64,000 nucleotides of DNA, from the NCBI GenBank assembly GCA_934757825.1, contig CAKVLP010000002.1, positions 320,110-384,109 of the forward strand, written 5' to 3'. Below, in pieces: positions 32,811 to 41,649 of this stretch. Under the pieces are notes generated by a model. It did not search any database. It saw nothing but the letters and a program-made list of their open reading frames with translations, and was not told the origin of the DNA. The stretch's first letter is position 1. Each line of letters opens with the position of its first letter. Made by a program: the position numbers and the translations under genes. The DNA comes from an uncultured Clostridia bacterium. Lineage in GTDB: Bacteria; Bacillota; Clostridia; Christensenellales; UBA1242.

Positions 32811-33332
32811 TTATTTTGTGCTACCAAAGCCACCGTTTCTTTTAGCACTTCCGCCGTCATCGGATTCAGTTATACCATATTTTACAAACACGCCTTGTAA
32901 AAAACTTTTTCCGGCAGGCAAATTCAAAACCGCATCTTTATCGCGTGAATCATGGATAATGTACGCCATAATGTGTCCTTCATTATCCGAATAATAGTAA
33001 TCACTATCAATAAGCGAAATACACGTGTTAAGTTGCAATCTGCTTTTGCTCCCTAGCCCACTCTTATTCATAAATAATAACCCGTAATCTTCAAGGCATC
33101 TAAATCTAATGCCGGTAGGAATTATTGTTTCCTCTCCCGCTTTAAGCATTATAGCATAAGGTAAATAAAAGTCGTACCCCGCCGAACCACTTGTCGCTCT
33201 CTTTGGCAATTTAATTTCGTCATACAACTTTTTAAGTTCTTCCTCAGAAACCCCACCACCTTTTTGGATATTATTATAATCCTTTTTAAACTGTTCAAAC
33301 GATACTTTATAAAATTCCGCCACTCTATCCAT
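32811..33332 (-). CDS. dut: dUTP diphosphatase-like protein
   Basis: Hydrolyses dUTP to dUMP and PPi, limiting uracil in DNA. The five dUTPase motifs can be followed: SAGYDFYLP (motif 1), MNKSGLGSK (motif 2), CISLIDSDYY (motif 3), a weaker fourth, and RNGGFGSTK at the C-terminus (motif 5, the P-loop-like arm). The 45 N-terminal residues are an extension beyond the usual trimeric enzyme. Motif 3 has SLIDSDYYYSDN where most enzymes have GVIDSDYRGE, so substrate preference (dUTP or dCTP) could differ. Confidence 0.82.
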   Translation of the reverse strand: MDRVAEFYKVSFEQFKKDYNNIQKGGGVSEEELKKLYDEIKLPKRATSGSAGYDFYLPYAIMLKAGEETIIPTGIRFRCLEDYGLLFMNKSGLGSKSRLQLNTCISLIDSDYYYSDNEGHIMAYIIHDSRDKDAVLNLPAGKSFLQGVFVKYGITESDDGGSAKRNGGFGSTK

Positions 33333-33442
33333 AGTTACTTCCTCCTAAGTTTGTTTAAATATATCAAACATTTGTTCAATAGTCAAACAATAAATGCACA
33401 AAGAAAATATTTGTAACATATTTTAAAAAAAGAGGATACAGT

Positions 33443-34483
33443 ATGAGTCTAAGTGTTTGTTTAATAGTAAAGAATGAGGAAAAAGTTTTGAGGCGATGTT
33501 TAAACTGCGTCAAAAAAATTGCCGACGAGATAATAGTAGTTGACACGGGGAGCACCGACAAAACAATAGCAATAGCAAAACACTTTACAAAAAAAATATT
33601 CACGTTTGTTTGGTGCGACGATTTTTCCAAGGCCAGAAATTATAGTTTTTCAAAAGCAACCTGTGACTACATAATGTGGATAGATGCCGACGACATAATT
33701 TTAGATAGCGAGATAAGAAAAATAAATAATCTTAAAAAAGATTTAAACAAAGATGTGTATATGCTTAAATACATCTCTGGCACACCAGACAACCAACTCG
33801 AATTTTTTAGAGAGCGCATTATAAAAAATTGCCAGTCCGCAAAATGGAATGGTTTTATTCACGAAACAATTACTCCATTTGGAAAAATAGAATTTTTGGA
33901 CATTAAAATAAACCACGCGAAAATTGAACCGAAAGATCCTAAACGAAATTTGAGAATTTACAACAAGCATTTGAAAAATGGTAAAACATTGAACGCAAGA
34001 GAAATGTATTATTACAGCAAAGAATTATTCTATAACAATTATTATACAAAATGTATCAAGTACTTAAAAAAATATTTAAAGATGCCAGGCAAATATTATC
34101 CAAATGAAATGGATGCAATACTTACACTGTCAAAATGCTACGAATTAAAAAACATAAAAGACAAACCTCTCGAAGTATTACTAAATAATCTTGACCATAT
34201 TATCCCAACAAGCGAATACTTGTGCGAAATAGGAAACATTCACTTTTTAAACAATCGTATTCAAAACGCAATAATATTTTATAAATCAGCACTTAACACC
34301 CATATCCAAAACAACGGAGTATTTTATCAAAAAGAGTACTATCACTTTATACCATATTTACAATTATCCGTCTGTCATTATTATCTTGGGAATATGAATC
34401 TTGCAAAACATTACCACGAACTCGCAAAGCAAGAAAACCCTAATCACCCGCTCATAATAAATAATGAAATATATTTTAACTAA
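33443..34483 (+). CDS. family 2 glycosyltransferase with C-terminal TPR-like region
   Basis: A 346-residue protein. Residues 1-100 are a GT-A domain with LSVCLIVKNEEKVLRRCLNC, VVDTGSTDKT and the metal-binding WIDADD. The C-terminal half (about 200-340) is helical and repeats in TPR style, with NMNLAKHYHELAKQENPNHP as the last unit. This layout is shared with SunS-type glycosyltransferases and many Clostridial homologs. Acceptor and sugar donor are not predictable. The gene is more AT-rich than its neighbours. It is monocistronic. Confidence 0.85.
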   Translation: MSLSVCLIVKNEEKVLRRCLNCVKKIADEIIVVDTGSTDKTIAIAKHFTKKIFTFVWCDDFSKARNYSFSKATCDYIMWIDADDIILDSEIRKINNLKKDLNKDVYMLKYISGTPDNQLEFFRERIIKNCQSAKWNGFIHETITPFGKIEFLDIKINHAKIEPKDPKRNLRIYNKHLKNGKTLNAREMYYYSKELFYNNYYTKCIKYLKKYLKMPGKYYPNEMDAILTLSKCYELKNIKDKPLEVLLNNLDHIIPTSEYLCEIGNIHFLNNRIQNAIIFYKSALNTHIQNNGVFYQKEYYHFIPYLQLSVCHYYLGNMNLAKHYHELAKQENPNHPLIINNEIYFN

Positions 34484-34854
34484 TTTCACTTTTGAAAATT
34501 GAAACACGAAATTGGTTGTTTTACGCATAATTTTAAGTTATTTTTCAGTTGAAAATATTATTCAACAACTGGCACATTATGTCACGTTTTTATTATTAGG
34601 TTTGCATTTATACATATGTTTGTGACAATATCATATATGTTTGTGACAACAACTACATCAATAAATAAATTTAATTATTTGAAAAAATATTTTCAACTAT
34701 ATATATTGAAATTATTATTCAAGCAAAAAAATAACCAACAGCAATTGCTCGATTATTTTTTTCACAAAATGATTATACACAATTCATAATTTGAAGAAAC
34801 AAATACCCTTGGCTTTAAAGCAACACAATCTGCAACTTATAAACTAAAAAATTT
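34484..34854. other. AT-rich intergenic region without recognisable gene
   Basis: This stretch is very AT-rich. It holds two copies of an ATATGTTTGTGACAA motif at about 34614-34628 and 34635-34649, and several short AT palindromes. A weak TTTAAA / TATAAA pair just before 34855 might promote transcription of the structured repeat. I see no coding frame with a credible start. Confidence 0.5.
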
Positions 34855-34977
34855 CGGGAGCACTTTATGTGCGGTCCGGGTGCGACAGCTCCGACACCCT
34901 CGGGTTCGAATCCCGTTATTACAAAATAAAAAAAATCGGCTACTGCTAGTCGATTATGTTTTGGTGGACGATCAGGG
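34855..34977 (+). repeat. structured tRNA-like repeat, copy 1
   Basis: A 123-bp unit. In order it contains a GCAC-TTTAT-GTGC hairpin (34860-34872), a GGTGC-GACA-GCTCC hairpin (34879-34892), and a perfect T-arm-like hairpin CGGG-TTCGAAT-CCCG (34901-34915). These are followed by a copy of the tRNA-Lys terminator and the last 16 bases of the tRNA-Lys gene. It is nearly identical to 35026-35147. No acceptor stem closes it, so it is not an ordinary tRNA. Function unknown. Confidence 0.75.
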
Positions 34978-34991
34978 GGCGACGCGTAAAT

Positions 34992-35016
34992 AAAAAGTAC
35001 CCGTGTGTACTTTTTT
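34992..35016. terminator. hairpin terminator between the two repeat copies
   Basis: AAAAAGTAC (34992-35000) pairs with GTACTTTTT (35007-35015) around CCGTGT, with a T6 tract. It could end a plus-strand transcript of repeat copy 1. Confidence 0.7.
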
Positions 35017-35025
35017 AGCCAAAGC

Positions 35026-35147
35026 CGGGAGCACTTTATGTGCGGTCCGGGTGCGACAGCTCCGACTCCCTCGGGTTCGAATCCCGTTACTACAAAATAA
35101 AAAAATCGGCTACTACTAGTCGATTATGTTTTGGTGGACGATCAGGG
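35026..35147 (+). repeat. structured tRNA-like repeat, copy 2
   Basis: A direct repeat of 34855-34977, offset 171 bases, with few substitutions and one fewer A in the A-run. The third helix of copy 1, GGGTG with CACCC, is weakened here by an A-to-T change. It runs into the real tRNA-Lys gene, of which it contains the 3' end. The T-arm-like hairpin is at 35072-35086. Confidence 0.75.
35097..35125 (-). terminator. tRNA-Lys terminator
   Basis: On the minus strand AATCGACTA pairs with TAGCCGATT (one G-U pair) and is followed by seven T's, seven bases past the tRNA 3' end. The same hairpin is duplicated in repeat copy 1. Confidence 0.8.
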
Positions 35148-35207
35148 ATTCGAACCCTGGACCCACTGATTAAGAGTCAGTTGCTCTACCAACTGAGCTA
35201 ATCGTCC
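35132..35207 (-). tRNA. tRNA-Lys (anticodon CTT)
   Basis: A complete 76-base cloverleaf with encoded CCA. The acceptor stem begins GGACGAT, the D-arm is AGCTCAGTTGGTAGAGC, the anticodon stem-loop is ACTGA-CTCTTAA-TCAGT giving anticodon CTT, and the T-arm is CAGGG-TTCGAAT-CCCTG. The 3' end is CGTCC-A-CCA. It is flanked by partial copies of itself: 16 bases of its 3' end at 34962-34977 and its 5' end at 35369-35383. Confidence 0.97.
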
Positions 35208-35641
35208 ATATTTGCTATTTACCTTCTGCCAACTTCGTCTTAAATATGTCCTTTCGTTTACGATAGCCCTCTCGGTCTTCCGGTCGTTTCCTCAGTATCT
35301 TCGTCACTCCCCGCTTAGTCTAAAAACTTGCCACCGGCAACTTTTCTTAACGAGTCGCACAATCTCACGCTAATCGTCCATATATATTTATTTAAGACGT
35401 TAGTATTATAAATCAAAAATATAGCGTTGTCAACAATTATTAAAAAACATTTGACATTTCTTTTTACATAATACACATTGCTCATTTTCCTAATTAAACA
35501 AGCAAAAAACATAATCTAAACAAGCAACAAAAAAGCACCGATTAAGTCGGTGCTTTTTACAAATAAATGTCTTTACTTACTTAAATAAATATTTTTTTAA
35601 ACAACAATTATAATAAGCCTGTTTTTTAACAATATACTCTA
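35208..35641. other. intergenic region with tRNA-Lys 5' remnant and terminator
   Basis: A second copy of the tRNA-Lys 5' end plus flank (GCTAATCGTCCATAT on the plus strand) lies at 35369-35383, 172 bases from the real one. Between them, a minus-strand frame at 35215-35307 could encode a 30-residue, very basic peptide (contains KRPEDREGYRKRKDIFKTK) starting with GTG; it may be a gene remnant. AAAAAGCACCGA/TCGGTGCTTTTT at 35530-35558 is a terminator, probably for the M60 gene. Otherwise I see nothing. Confidence 0.5.
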
Positions 35642-38600
35642 TTATGATTTATTCTTCCTTTTATGAATTAAATACATAATAAGGAGAGCTATTACAACCA
35701 CGCCCACAAAGCTTGCCGTAATTACCGAAATTACTGGGAAAGGTTTAGGTTTAGGTTTATCAACAGGTAGATATCCCGCGGTAAGTTCTACATCGCCTCG
35801 GATTGTTATCACATCAAGGCTTTTTATTCCGTTTAATTGCCAGTAGTCTGGAACCACCCCAAACTGCAACGTTGTTAAATCGACTTGCGAGCCATATTCA
35901 AAATAATCCTCAAACAAAGTCTCGTCCCCATCTTTAAGAGTAAGCTTAAACAGCCTTTCATACACGGCTACAAATTCTGTATCGCTATCACATAGCACGC
36001 TTTCGCCAGACAGGTAAAACGCTCGCGTATTTTTCCAGCCAATTATTTTACTGCTTTCCTTATTTTCAGTTGGCAAATTAAATGCCAAATATGGAATATA
36101 ATTCATTATTTTTTCGGAGTTTTTATATACAAATTTTACCTTGATTTTATCGGCAAGCGTAACCGTGTAAGTATCGTCATTTAACGCTAAAATTGTATCG
36201 TTTCTATCGTACTCAACACCACTGCCGTCCTTAATTTTAGATATGTATTTTGAATCAGAGATATCAAAATCAAGTGAGATTGTAGTGCCATAGTCATAGT
36301 TATATGTTTTATTTTCGCCATTTACAGAAATTGTTATCTGGACATTTTTGGGCACAGCCAAAACCAAGTATTTACTTAAAATAAATTGAATTTTATCATT
36401 TGCTGATTTAATTTTATCCAAATCTGCGTTACTTGGGACATAATCTTCAAAAACCAAAATTTTCATATTTTGAGCAAACTCAACCGTTTCAAAAGTGCAA
36501 CTTTCAATTCCAGTAAATGTACCGGACTTTAAAACAACTTCTGTACCATTTTTAACCAAAATTTTTGAAGCGATTGCGCAATCATTTTTGATGATTGTTT
36601 TGCCACCAATAAGCCCCATTTCCCCATACAATGCGGTCACATTATTAAGGGTCAATGTTCCACCCTCAACAATTAACACACTACCACTTGGCGATGAGTT
36701 ATTTGCAAATTCGGAGTTTTCAATAGTCAACTTTCGCACAGCCATGTTTGATTTGTAATAAACTGTTGCCTGTATCGTTGATGTATTGTTCTTAATCGCA
36801 GCACCCTTTATGTTGGTAAAACCATCAATATGTAATCCGGCGCCAATTTCAGCGGTATTTCCGCTTATTTCCCCTCCGGCAACATTTAGTATTCCGCCCG
36901 CATAATTCTTTACTATTCCGTTTTTAGCGGTGTTATTTTTAACAACGCAATCCGTTAGGGCCAACGTCCCCTTGCTGGCAATAATTCCGGCGCCAGTAGA
37001 CGAATTGTTTTCAAATGTCACATTTTCAAAGGTAAAATTCACATTCGCATAATTACAATAGAAAGCACTGCCGACACTAGCGCGATTGTCTTTTATGGTG
37101 CAGTTTTTAAATAGTGACCCATTTGAGCCTCCTTGCATAACAATTACGCCCGCGCCAGAGGAAAAGTTGTTTTGCAAAATCAAGTTGTTGGCATTTACCA
37201 CACCTGAGATGCTAAAAATCGCGCCATTTTGGCTAAAACCATTGCCGTCTAGGATAATATGTAGCGTATCGGTTCCGATAATAGTAAGCGTAATGCCCGA
37301 CTTCACCGTAAACAGGTCACCCGGCTCAACTTTATACACTGTAAGGTCTGCCACCACATCATCGGCAAGTGTTATTGTAATGTTTTTATCAATTAAAATG
37401 TTGGTCGTAGAAAATGATTTTTTAAGTTTTATAACATCTCCGCTTGTCGCACTCGTAACGGCCTGACTAAGCGTTGTATAGCCAGTTTCGCCTATCACAC
37501 ATATAATGTCGGAAAACTCCTCAACTTGTTTTGCATCGCTTTGACGAGAAGTATTAAATGTATTGTCGACAGCAACTATTTTATAACTTGGACTGTAACC
37601 CTCAGTATACTTAGTGCTATCAACAAAAGAGGCTTCATATGTAAACCCTATGACTTTGTAGCCGTTTGTTTCGTCGCCCTCCAATATCTCATAACCCAAA
37701 TGGTTTTCATTTTCAGTGTGGTCAATAAGAATATTGAAGCCATTTTCGGATTTTGAAACGTATTTTATACTTACCATAGTTGCGTCAGAATATGCGGGCG
37801 TCGTGTTATGATTGTGATAAGCAAGGTTGTTTTGATACCAAAGTTTGTACTGTTTGGAATTATCCACATAACCAGACGACCTTGCCTTTGACATAAGATC
37901 GTTAAAAGTGTCTCCGGCTGTGGCAATCTTGAACACTGGGTCATCGGTTTTAACCACTGTGGTCTCGCTCCCAGCCTCAGAATCGTCGCTTTTAACATAC
38001 GTAATCGAATAGCCCCATCGGTCGAAATAATACGACATATCCACGCCCGTCGCTATTGAAGCGTAAAACACTTGAAGCTCGGTGCGGGATATTTTTTTCA
38101 CATCACTTATTACACTCTTTAAGTCAGGATACTGTGCCCAAAACTCTTTTATTTTAGGGTATGTTCCCCTATAACAATTTTCCAAGTCACCCCAAAATCC
38201 CTTTTGCCAACTCTCTATATACCACCAAATAAGGTAATTGTAGCGATTGGAGTTAAAAAAGTCCTTTTTGTCATAGGTAAGATCGCTAGAAAGCGCCTCA
38301 ACAGTCTTACTAAAATCTCCACGTGTATTTAGTTTTTGGATTGCGGTTTCATTGTATTTTGCGTACATATTGTTGGTTGTTTCGCCAATTGTGCGATTTA
38401 TATTGTCTAACATATGTCCGATTTCGTGCGGAACCGCCCAGCCAAAATCCGACCCTTTAAGCAGTATCCCTTGCGCATTAGAATACACGCCAACGTGCTC
38501 AGCGGCTGCATATGCGGCAGCACCTGTCCAAGGCTGAACCGCCCTAATGTTGAAGTTGGCATACAGATTTCGCTCATCAAAAACTGGGCTTGAAGAATTT

Positions 38601-40051
38601 TGCGTTATGCCTCCAAATTCGAGCAATTCGTCCATAAAGCTGTTCCAATTTTGCACGGTTTGAAGCGGACTATTGTTTTGATAAAACTCGTATGCTCGTG
38701 TAGCGTCAAGCGTAATAATTGCGTGGTCGGTAACTATTTCGGAAAGATTGACCACATTGCTTGGGTCTGCGTTAACTTTCTTTGCGTACTCTTTAAGTTC
38801 GTGGATATACACTTTTTCGTTGGATTGCGCCGTAAGCACAGGATACAAACTTCCGCCCTCAACATAAACCTTAACATTTTCGCTTTGCTCAGCGCTAGTA
38901 TATGGGTTAACGATGTAAATCGGCCCGCCGAGCGCCACGTCAATAGAATAATCATTGTGCTTAAAGTTTGGCGTAGTAAAGGTGTTTTTTCCGCGTTTTA
39001 ATTGAAGTTCGCCACCAAGCCAACTTCGCCAATGTCCCACATGCTGGGAAAATCTTATCCTAGGAAGTGGGTCAGACGCAGGCGCCTCAACGTAAATATT
39101 TACAACTTGCCCTGGCGTGGACAAAATTCCCATCACCTGCCTATTGGTACCAAATGACGATGTTTGAAGGTCGTTACGGCAATACTTGGCAATATCTCCG
39201 TACTGTCTTATCACATTTTGCGAAGTACTATTGGTCGAAAACTCGCGTTTTGGGTTGAAATTAACCTTACCTAACGCAACCTCTTTTGCACGATCAAACT
39301 TTTCTTGCATTTTAGGATAATTTATGTTTGATTTAAGCTTGTTTTCAAATTCACAGAGTTTTTCAAATGTACTAAGGTTGCTATTCAAAGTAGTTTGCGT
39401 GTAGTCGGAAAACATTGCTGAGTACAACGCAAAATCGCTGTTTTCCGGTTGCAAAAAGATTATCTCCTTTGCGGTTGCAACATATTTGTGACTGGTCGAA
39501 ACCTTAACGTATTCAAACCTAAACTTTGTCGTTTCAATAGTTTGACCGAAATCAAAAACAACAAAACTGGACGTTTCGGTCGTAATGTAATTTTTAATAA
39601 GTGTAAGCCCAGCGCCATTGTCATAGTACAAGTTAAGATTTGTCGGATACCCTCTCGTCATTCCATTTTCGGACGCGTAAATAATCCTATTTAAAGCCGT
39701 TTTTTGAGAAAACGTAACGTCTATGTAGTTTATGAAGTTTTGTTTTGTCTCGTTAGTCACGGGGTCAAGATACGACACATTGTTGTCTTGTGCGGACTTA
39801 AAACTGGTCGAATAATTGCGGTCGAATGCCTTTGCTAGTTCGTTTCCAGAAAGTTCTCCGCCGTTGTTATCAAAAGTGAACTCGCTGGTTGGGACGGAAT
39901 AAAAGTCAAGATAATCCGCTTGCAATCGATAGTCGTCACTAGTTATGACTGTGGCGTTTTCATCGATTGCAAAAACCACGGGTTTCACTCCAACAAATGC
40001 CGTCATCACAAGTCCAAATATTGTTAACAAGATCCCTATTTTTCGCTTCAT
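35642..40051 (-). CDS. M60 family (enhancin-like) surface metallopeptidase
   Basis: A 1469-residue cell-surface protein. The signal peptide ends near residue 28. Next comes a discoidin-like (F5/8 C) carbohydrate-binding region (about 55-190), then an M60 peptidase core with AVPHEIGHMLDNIN giving H542, E543, H546 and a downstream Glu (HEXXH-x(n)-E). A beta-helix-like region of short repeats with FENVTFENNSSTGAGII follows (about 880-1150). A C-terminal helix with KRKNKS anchors it. M60 enzymes typically cleave mucin-type glycoproteins, pointing to host interaction. I prefer the ATG at 40051 with GGCGG upstream to the TTG at 40057. Confidence 0.9.
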   Translation of the reverse strand: MKRKIGILLTIFGLVMTAFVGVKPVVFAIDENATVITSDDYRLQADYLDFYSVPTSEFTFDNNGGELSGNELAKAFDRNYSTSFKSAQDNNVSYLDPVTNETKQNFINYIDVTFSQKTALNRIIYASENGMTRGYPTNLNLYYDNGAGLTLIKNYITTETSSFVVFDFGQTIETTKFRFEYVKVSTSHKYVATAKEIIFLQPENSDFALYSAMFSDYTQTTLNSNLSTFEKLCEFENKLKSNINYPKMQEKFDRAKEVALGKVNFNPKREFSTNSTSQNVIRQYGDIAKYCRNDLQTSSFGTNRQVMGILSTPGQVVNIYVEAPASDPLPRIRFSQHVGHWRSWLGGELQLKRGKNTFTTPNFKHNDYSIDVALGGPIYIVNPYTSAEQSENVKVYVEGGSLYPVLTAQSNEKVYIHELKEYAKKVNADPSNVVNLSEIVTDHAIITLDATRAYEFYQNNSPLQTVQNWNSFMDELLEFGGITQNSSSPVFDERNLYANFNIRAVQPWTGAAAYAAAEHVGVYSNAQGILLKGSDFGWAVPHEIGHMLDNINRTIGETTNNMYAKYNETAIQKLNTRGDFSKTVEALSSDLTYDKKDFFNSNRYNYLIWWYIESWQKGFWGDLENCYRGTYPKIKEFWAQYPDLKSVISDVKKISRTELQVFYASIATGVDMSYYFDRWGYSITYVKSDDSEAGSETTVVKTDDPVFKIATAGDTFNDLMSKARSSGYVDNSKQYKLWYQNNLAYHNHNTTPAYSDATMVSIKYVSKSENGFNILIDHTENENHLGYEILEGDETNGYKVIGFTYEASFVDSTKYTEGYSPSYKIVAVDNTFNTSRQSDAKQVEEFSDIICVIGETGYTTLSQAVTSATSGDVIKLKKSFSTTNILIDKNITITLADDVVADLTVYKVEPGDLFTVKSGITLTIIGTDTLHIILDGNGFSQNGAIFSISGVVNANNLILQNNFSSGAGVIVMQGGSNGSLFKNCTIKDNRASVGSAFYCNYANVNFTFENVTFENNSSTGAGIIASKGTLALTDCVVKNNTAKNGIVKNYAGGILNVAGGEISGNTAEIGAGLHIDGFTNIKGAAIKNNTSTIQATVYYKSNMAVRKLTIENSEFANNSSPSGSVLIVEGGTLTLNNVTALYGEMGLIGGKTIIKNDCAIASKILVKNGTEVVLKSGTFTGIESCTFETVEFAQNMKILVFEDYVPSNADLDKIKSANDKIQFILSKYLVLAVPKNVQITISVNGENKTYNYDYGTTISLDFDISDSKYISKIKDGSGVEYDRNDTILALNDDTYTVTLADKIKVKFVYKNSEKIMNYIPYLAFNLPTENKESSKIIGWKNTRAFYLSGESVLCDSDTEFVAVYERLFKLTLKDGDETLFEDYFEYGSQVDLTTLQFGVVPDYWQLNGIKSLDVITIRGDVELTAGYLPVDKPKPKPFPVISVITASFVGVVVIALLIMYLIHKRKNKS

Positions 40052-40212
40052 ATTCAAACCGCCTATAAATTTTTATGATATTTAGTATATCATATTAAAA
40101 TTATTTTTTCATAGTATTTATCGTGACAAAAACTCTAATTAAATATATTTTAGGTTGTTTTAACAAAAAAAATATGTTAAACTTTTTTTAAATTTAATAG
40201 AGGTTTTTTGTT

Positions 40213-41604
40213 ATGAATGTATTTAATGAAAAAAACAAACAACTTACTTGGCTTAATAGGAATTATTTCTATCTCACCACCTTAACGATAATGTTTATAA
40301 ACTTTATGTTTTTTACTTGCGCACCATCAATACAAGAAAGTATTGTGCCTGCATATCAATCATTAAACGGACTAACACTTGGAATTGTTAATTCCTTCAC
40401 GCATTATGGCTGGCAACATTTGCTTTTAAATATGCTATGCTTTTCGGTGATAAGCCTGTACTTAGAACGCAAATTCGGAAGCATTAAATACTTTGTTCTT
40501 GTGTGGTTTAACATCATATTTTCTTGCGCCATTGGCTCTATGATTTGGGATACAAACCATTGGGGCGGGTTCTCAGTCACAAACTATTCCTTATATGGGG
40601 TTTTGATAGTAACCTACATATACGCAGTAATCAAAAACAAAAAAGACACAACAAACAATATTTGGGGCGGAATAACCGTAGCACTTGTGTTTTTAGCAAT
40701 GTGTTTTAATGAAGAAGGAGGATTTCCTTTTAAGCCATATCCTGTTGACCTAATTACAAATTCTGGGCATTATTCAGGAATAATTGCTGGTTTAATTGTT
40801 AGTTGTATTGTGTTGTTTATCAAATTTATTATAAACCACGACTATGTTAAAAAAGAAAATGAAACCACTTCAGAAAATTTCCCAAAGTGGCAAAAAATAA
40901 CCGCATTAAGCATCGTTGGCGTATTAAGTGTAATGATAATTTTATTTGCTTCACTAGCATCAACAAACACTACATGCAAAGTAAATTTGGTTAGCAGTGT
41001 TAAAGAATTTAATATGACGACATCTTACAACTCATCAGAAATAAACCCCGTAATCACCCCACTAATGATTATAGAAGATATTAAAACTCAAAAGAATTTA
41101 TCTACTTTAAATGGATACGCTTTCAATTTAAGCCTTTCTAAAAATGATGATTATTATCGCAGAACCAGCCAAACCAGTAATTGTATTTACAACAAAAATA
41201 TATTTGAAGTTATACCACTTGCACCTATAAATGTTAATGTTGTTGCCGAAAAACAACACTCAATCAAAATAGAAAAAAGCACCGTTTTCCCCGACTCTAT
41301 TTCTCCAACACTATATTTTACAAACTATACTTCCATTAAAAATAATTACCACCAAGATAAAAGATTTTATATTTGTGACGATAAAATTTACGATAGTTAT
41401 TCCCTTGAAGATGTGTTCTGGGTTTCACCTAAAGATCCTTATCCACTGGTTTTAGAGTTAAATACTTCTTTAATGAAAAGTTCTGTAAACACTTCAAAAA
41501 TTGTGGTTAAAGTTAATGGCGAAACTGTAACACCAAGTTATGGCAGAATAAATTTGGACACAATAACACAAAACATTGTAATTACAATTTATGAACAAGC
41601 ATAG
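40213..41604 (+). CDS. rhomboid-family protein with atypical catalytic motif and C-terminal domain
   Basis: A 463-residue protein. Residues 15-250 form a rhomboid-type membrane core: HYGWQHLLLNML provides H69 and N73 of the oxyanion site, S126 lies in NYSLYG, and H186 lies in SGHYSGIIAG. The normal GxSG around the serine is altered (glycine after Ser replaced by Leu), so activity is uncertain, though the Ser/His dyad is present. The last 220 residues after the final helix form an extracytoplasmic domain I do not recognise. It is monocistronic with its own terminator. Confidence 0.78.
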   Translation: MNVFNEKNKQLTWLNRNYFYLTTLTIMFINFMFFTCAPSIQESIVPAYQSLNGLTLGIVNSFTHYGWQHLLLNMLCFSVISLYLERKFGSIKYFVLVWFNIIFSCAIGSMIWDTNHWGGFSVTNYSLYGVLIVTYIYAVIKNKKDTTNNIWGGITVALVFLAMCFNEEGGFPFKPYPVDLITNSGHYSGIIAGLIVSCIVLFIKFIINHDYVKKENETTSENFPKWQKITALSIVGVLSVMIILFASLASTNTTCKVNLVSSVKEFNMTTSYNSSEINPVITPLMIIEDIKTQKNLSTLNGYAFNLSLSKNDDYYRRTSQTSNCIYNKNIFEVIPLAPINVNVVAEKQHSIKIEKSTVFPDSISPTLYFTNYTSIKNNYHQDKRFYICDDKIYDSYSLEDVFWVSPKDPYPLVLELNTSLMKSSVNTSKIVVKVNGETVTPSYGRINLDTITQNIVITIYEQA

Positions 41605-41620
41605 TAATATGCAAACAACA

Positions 41621-41649
41621 AAAAAACAGCCTAAATTAGGCTGTTTTTT
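41621..41649. terminator. bidirectional terminator
   Basis: AAAAAACAGCCTAA and TTAGGCTGTTTTTT form a hairpin serving both the rhomboid gene and the convergent DUF1667 gene, whose stop it overlaps. Confidence 0.88.

Noticed and set aside
34855..34930. A full tRNA gene on the plus strand, suggested by the GGGTTCGAATCCC T-arm
   Set aside because: No seven-base acceptor stem can be formed between the 5' and 3' flanks, there is no anticodon arm of normal geometry, and no CCA follows. The same holds for the copy at 35026.
35315..35512. A 65-aa minus-strand frame near tRNA-Lys
   Set aside because: It spans the tRNA-Lys 5' remnant and very AT-rich sequence, has no ribosome binding site, and the product has no recognisable pattern.
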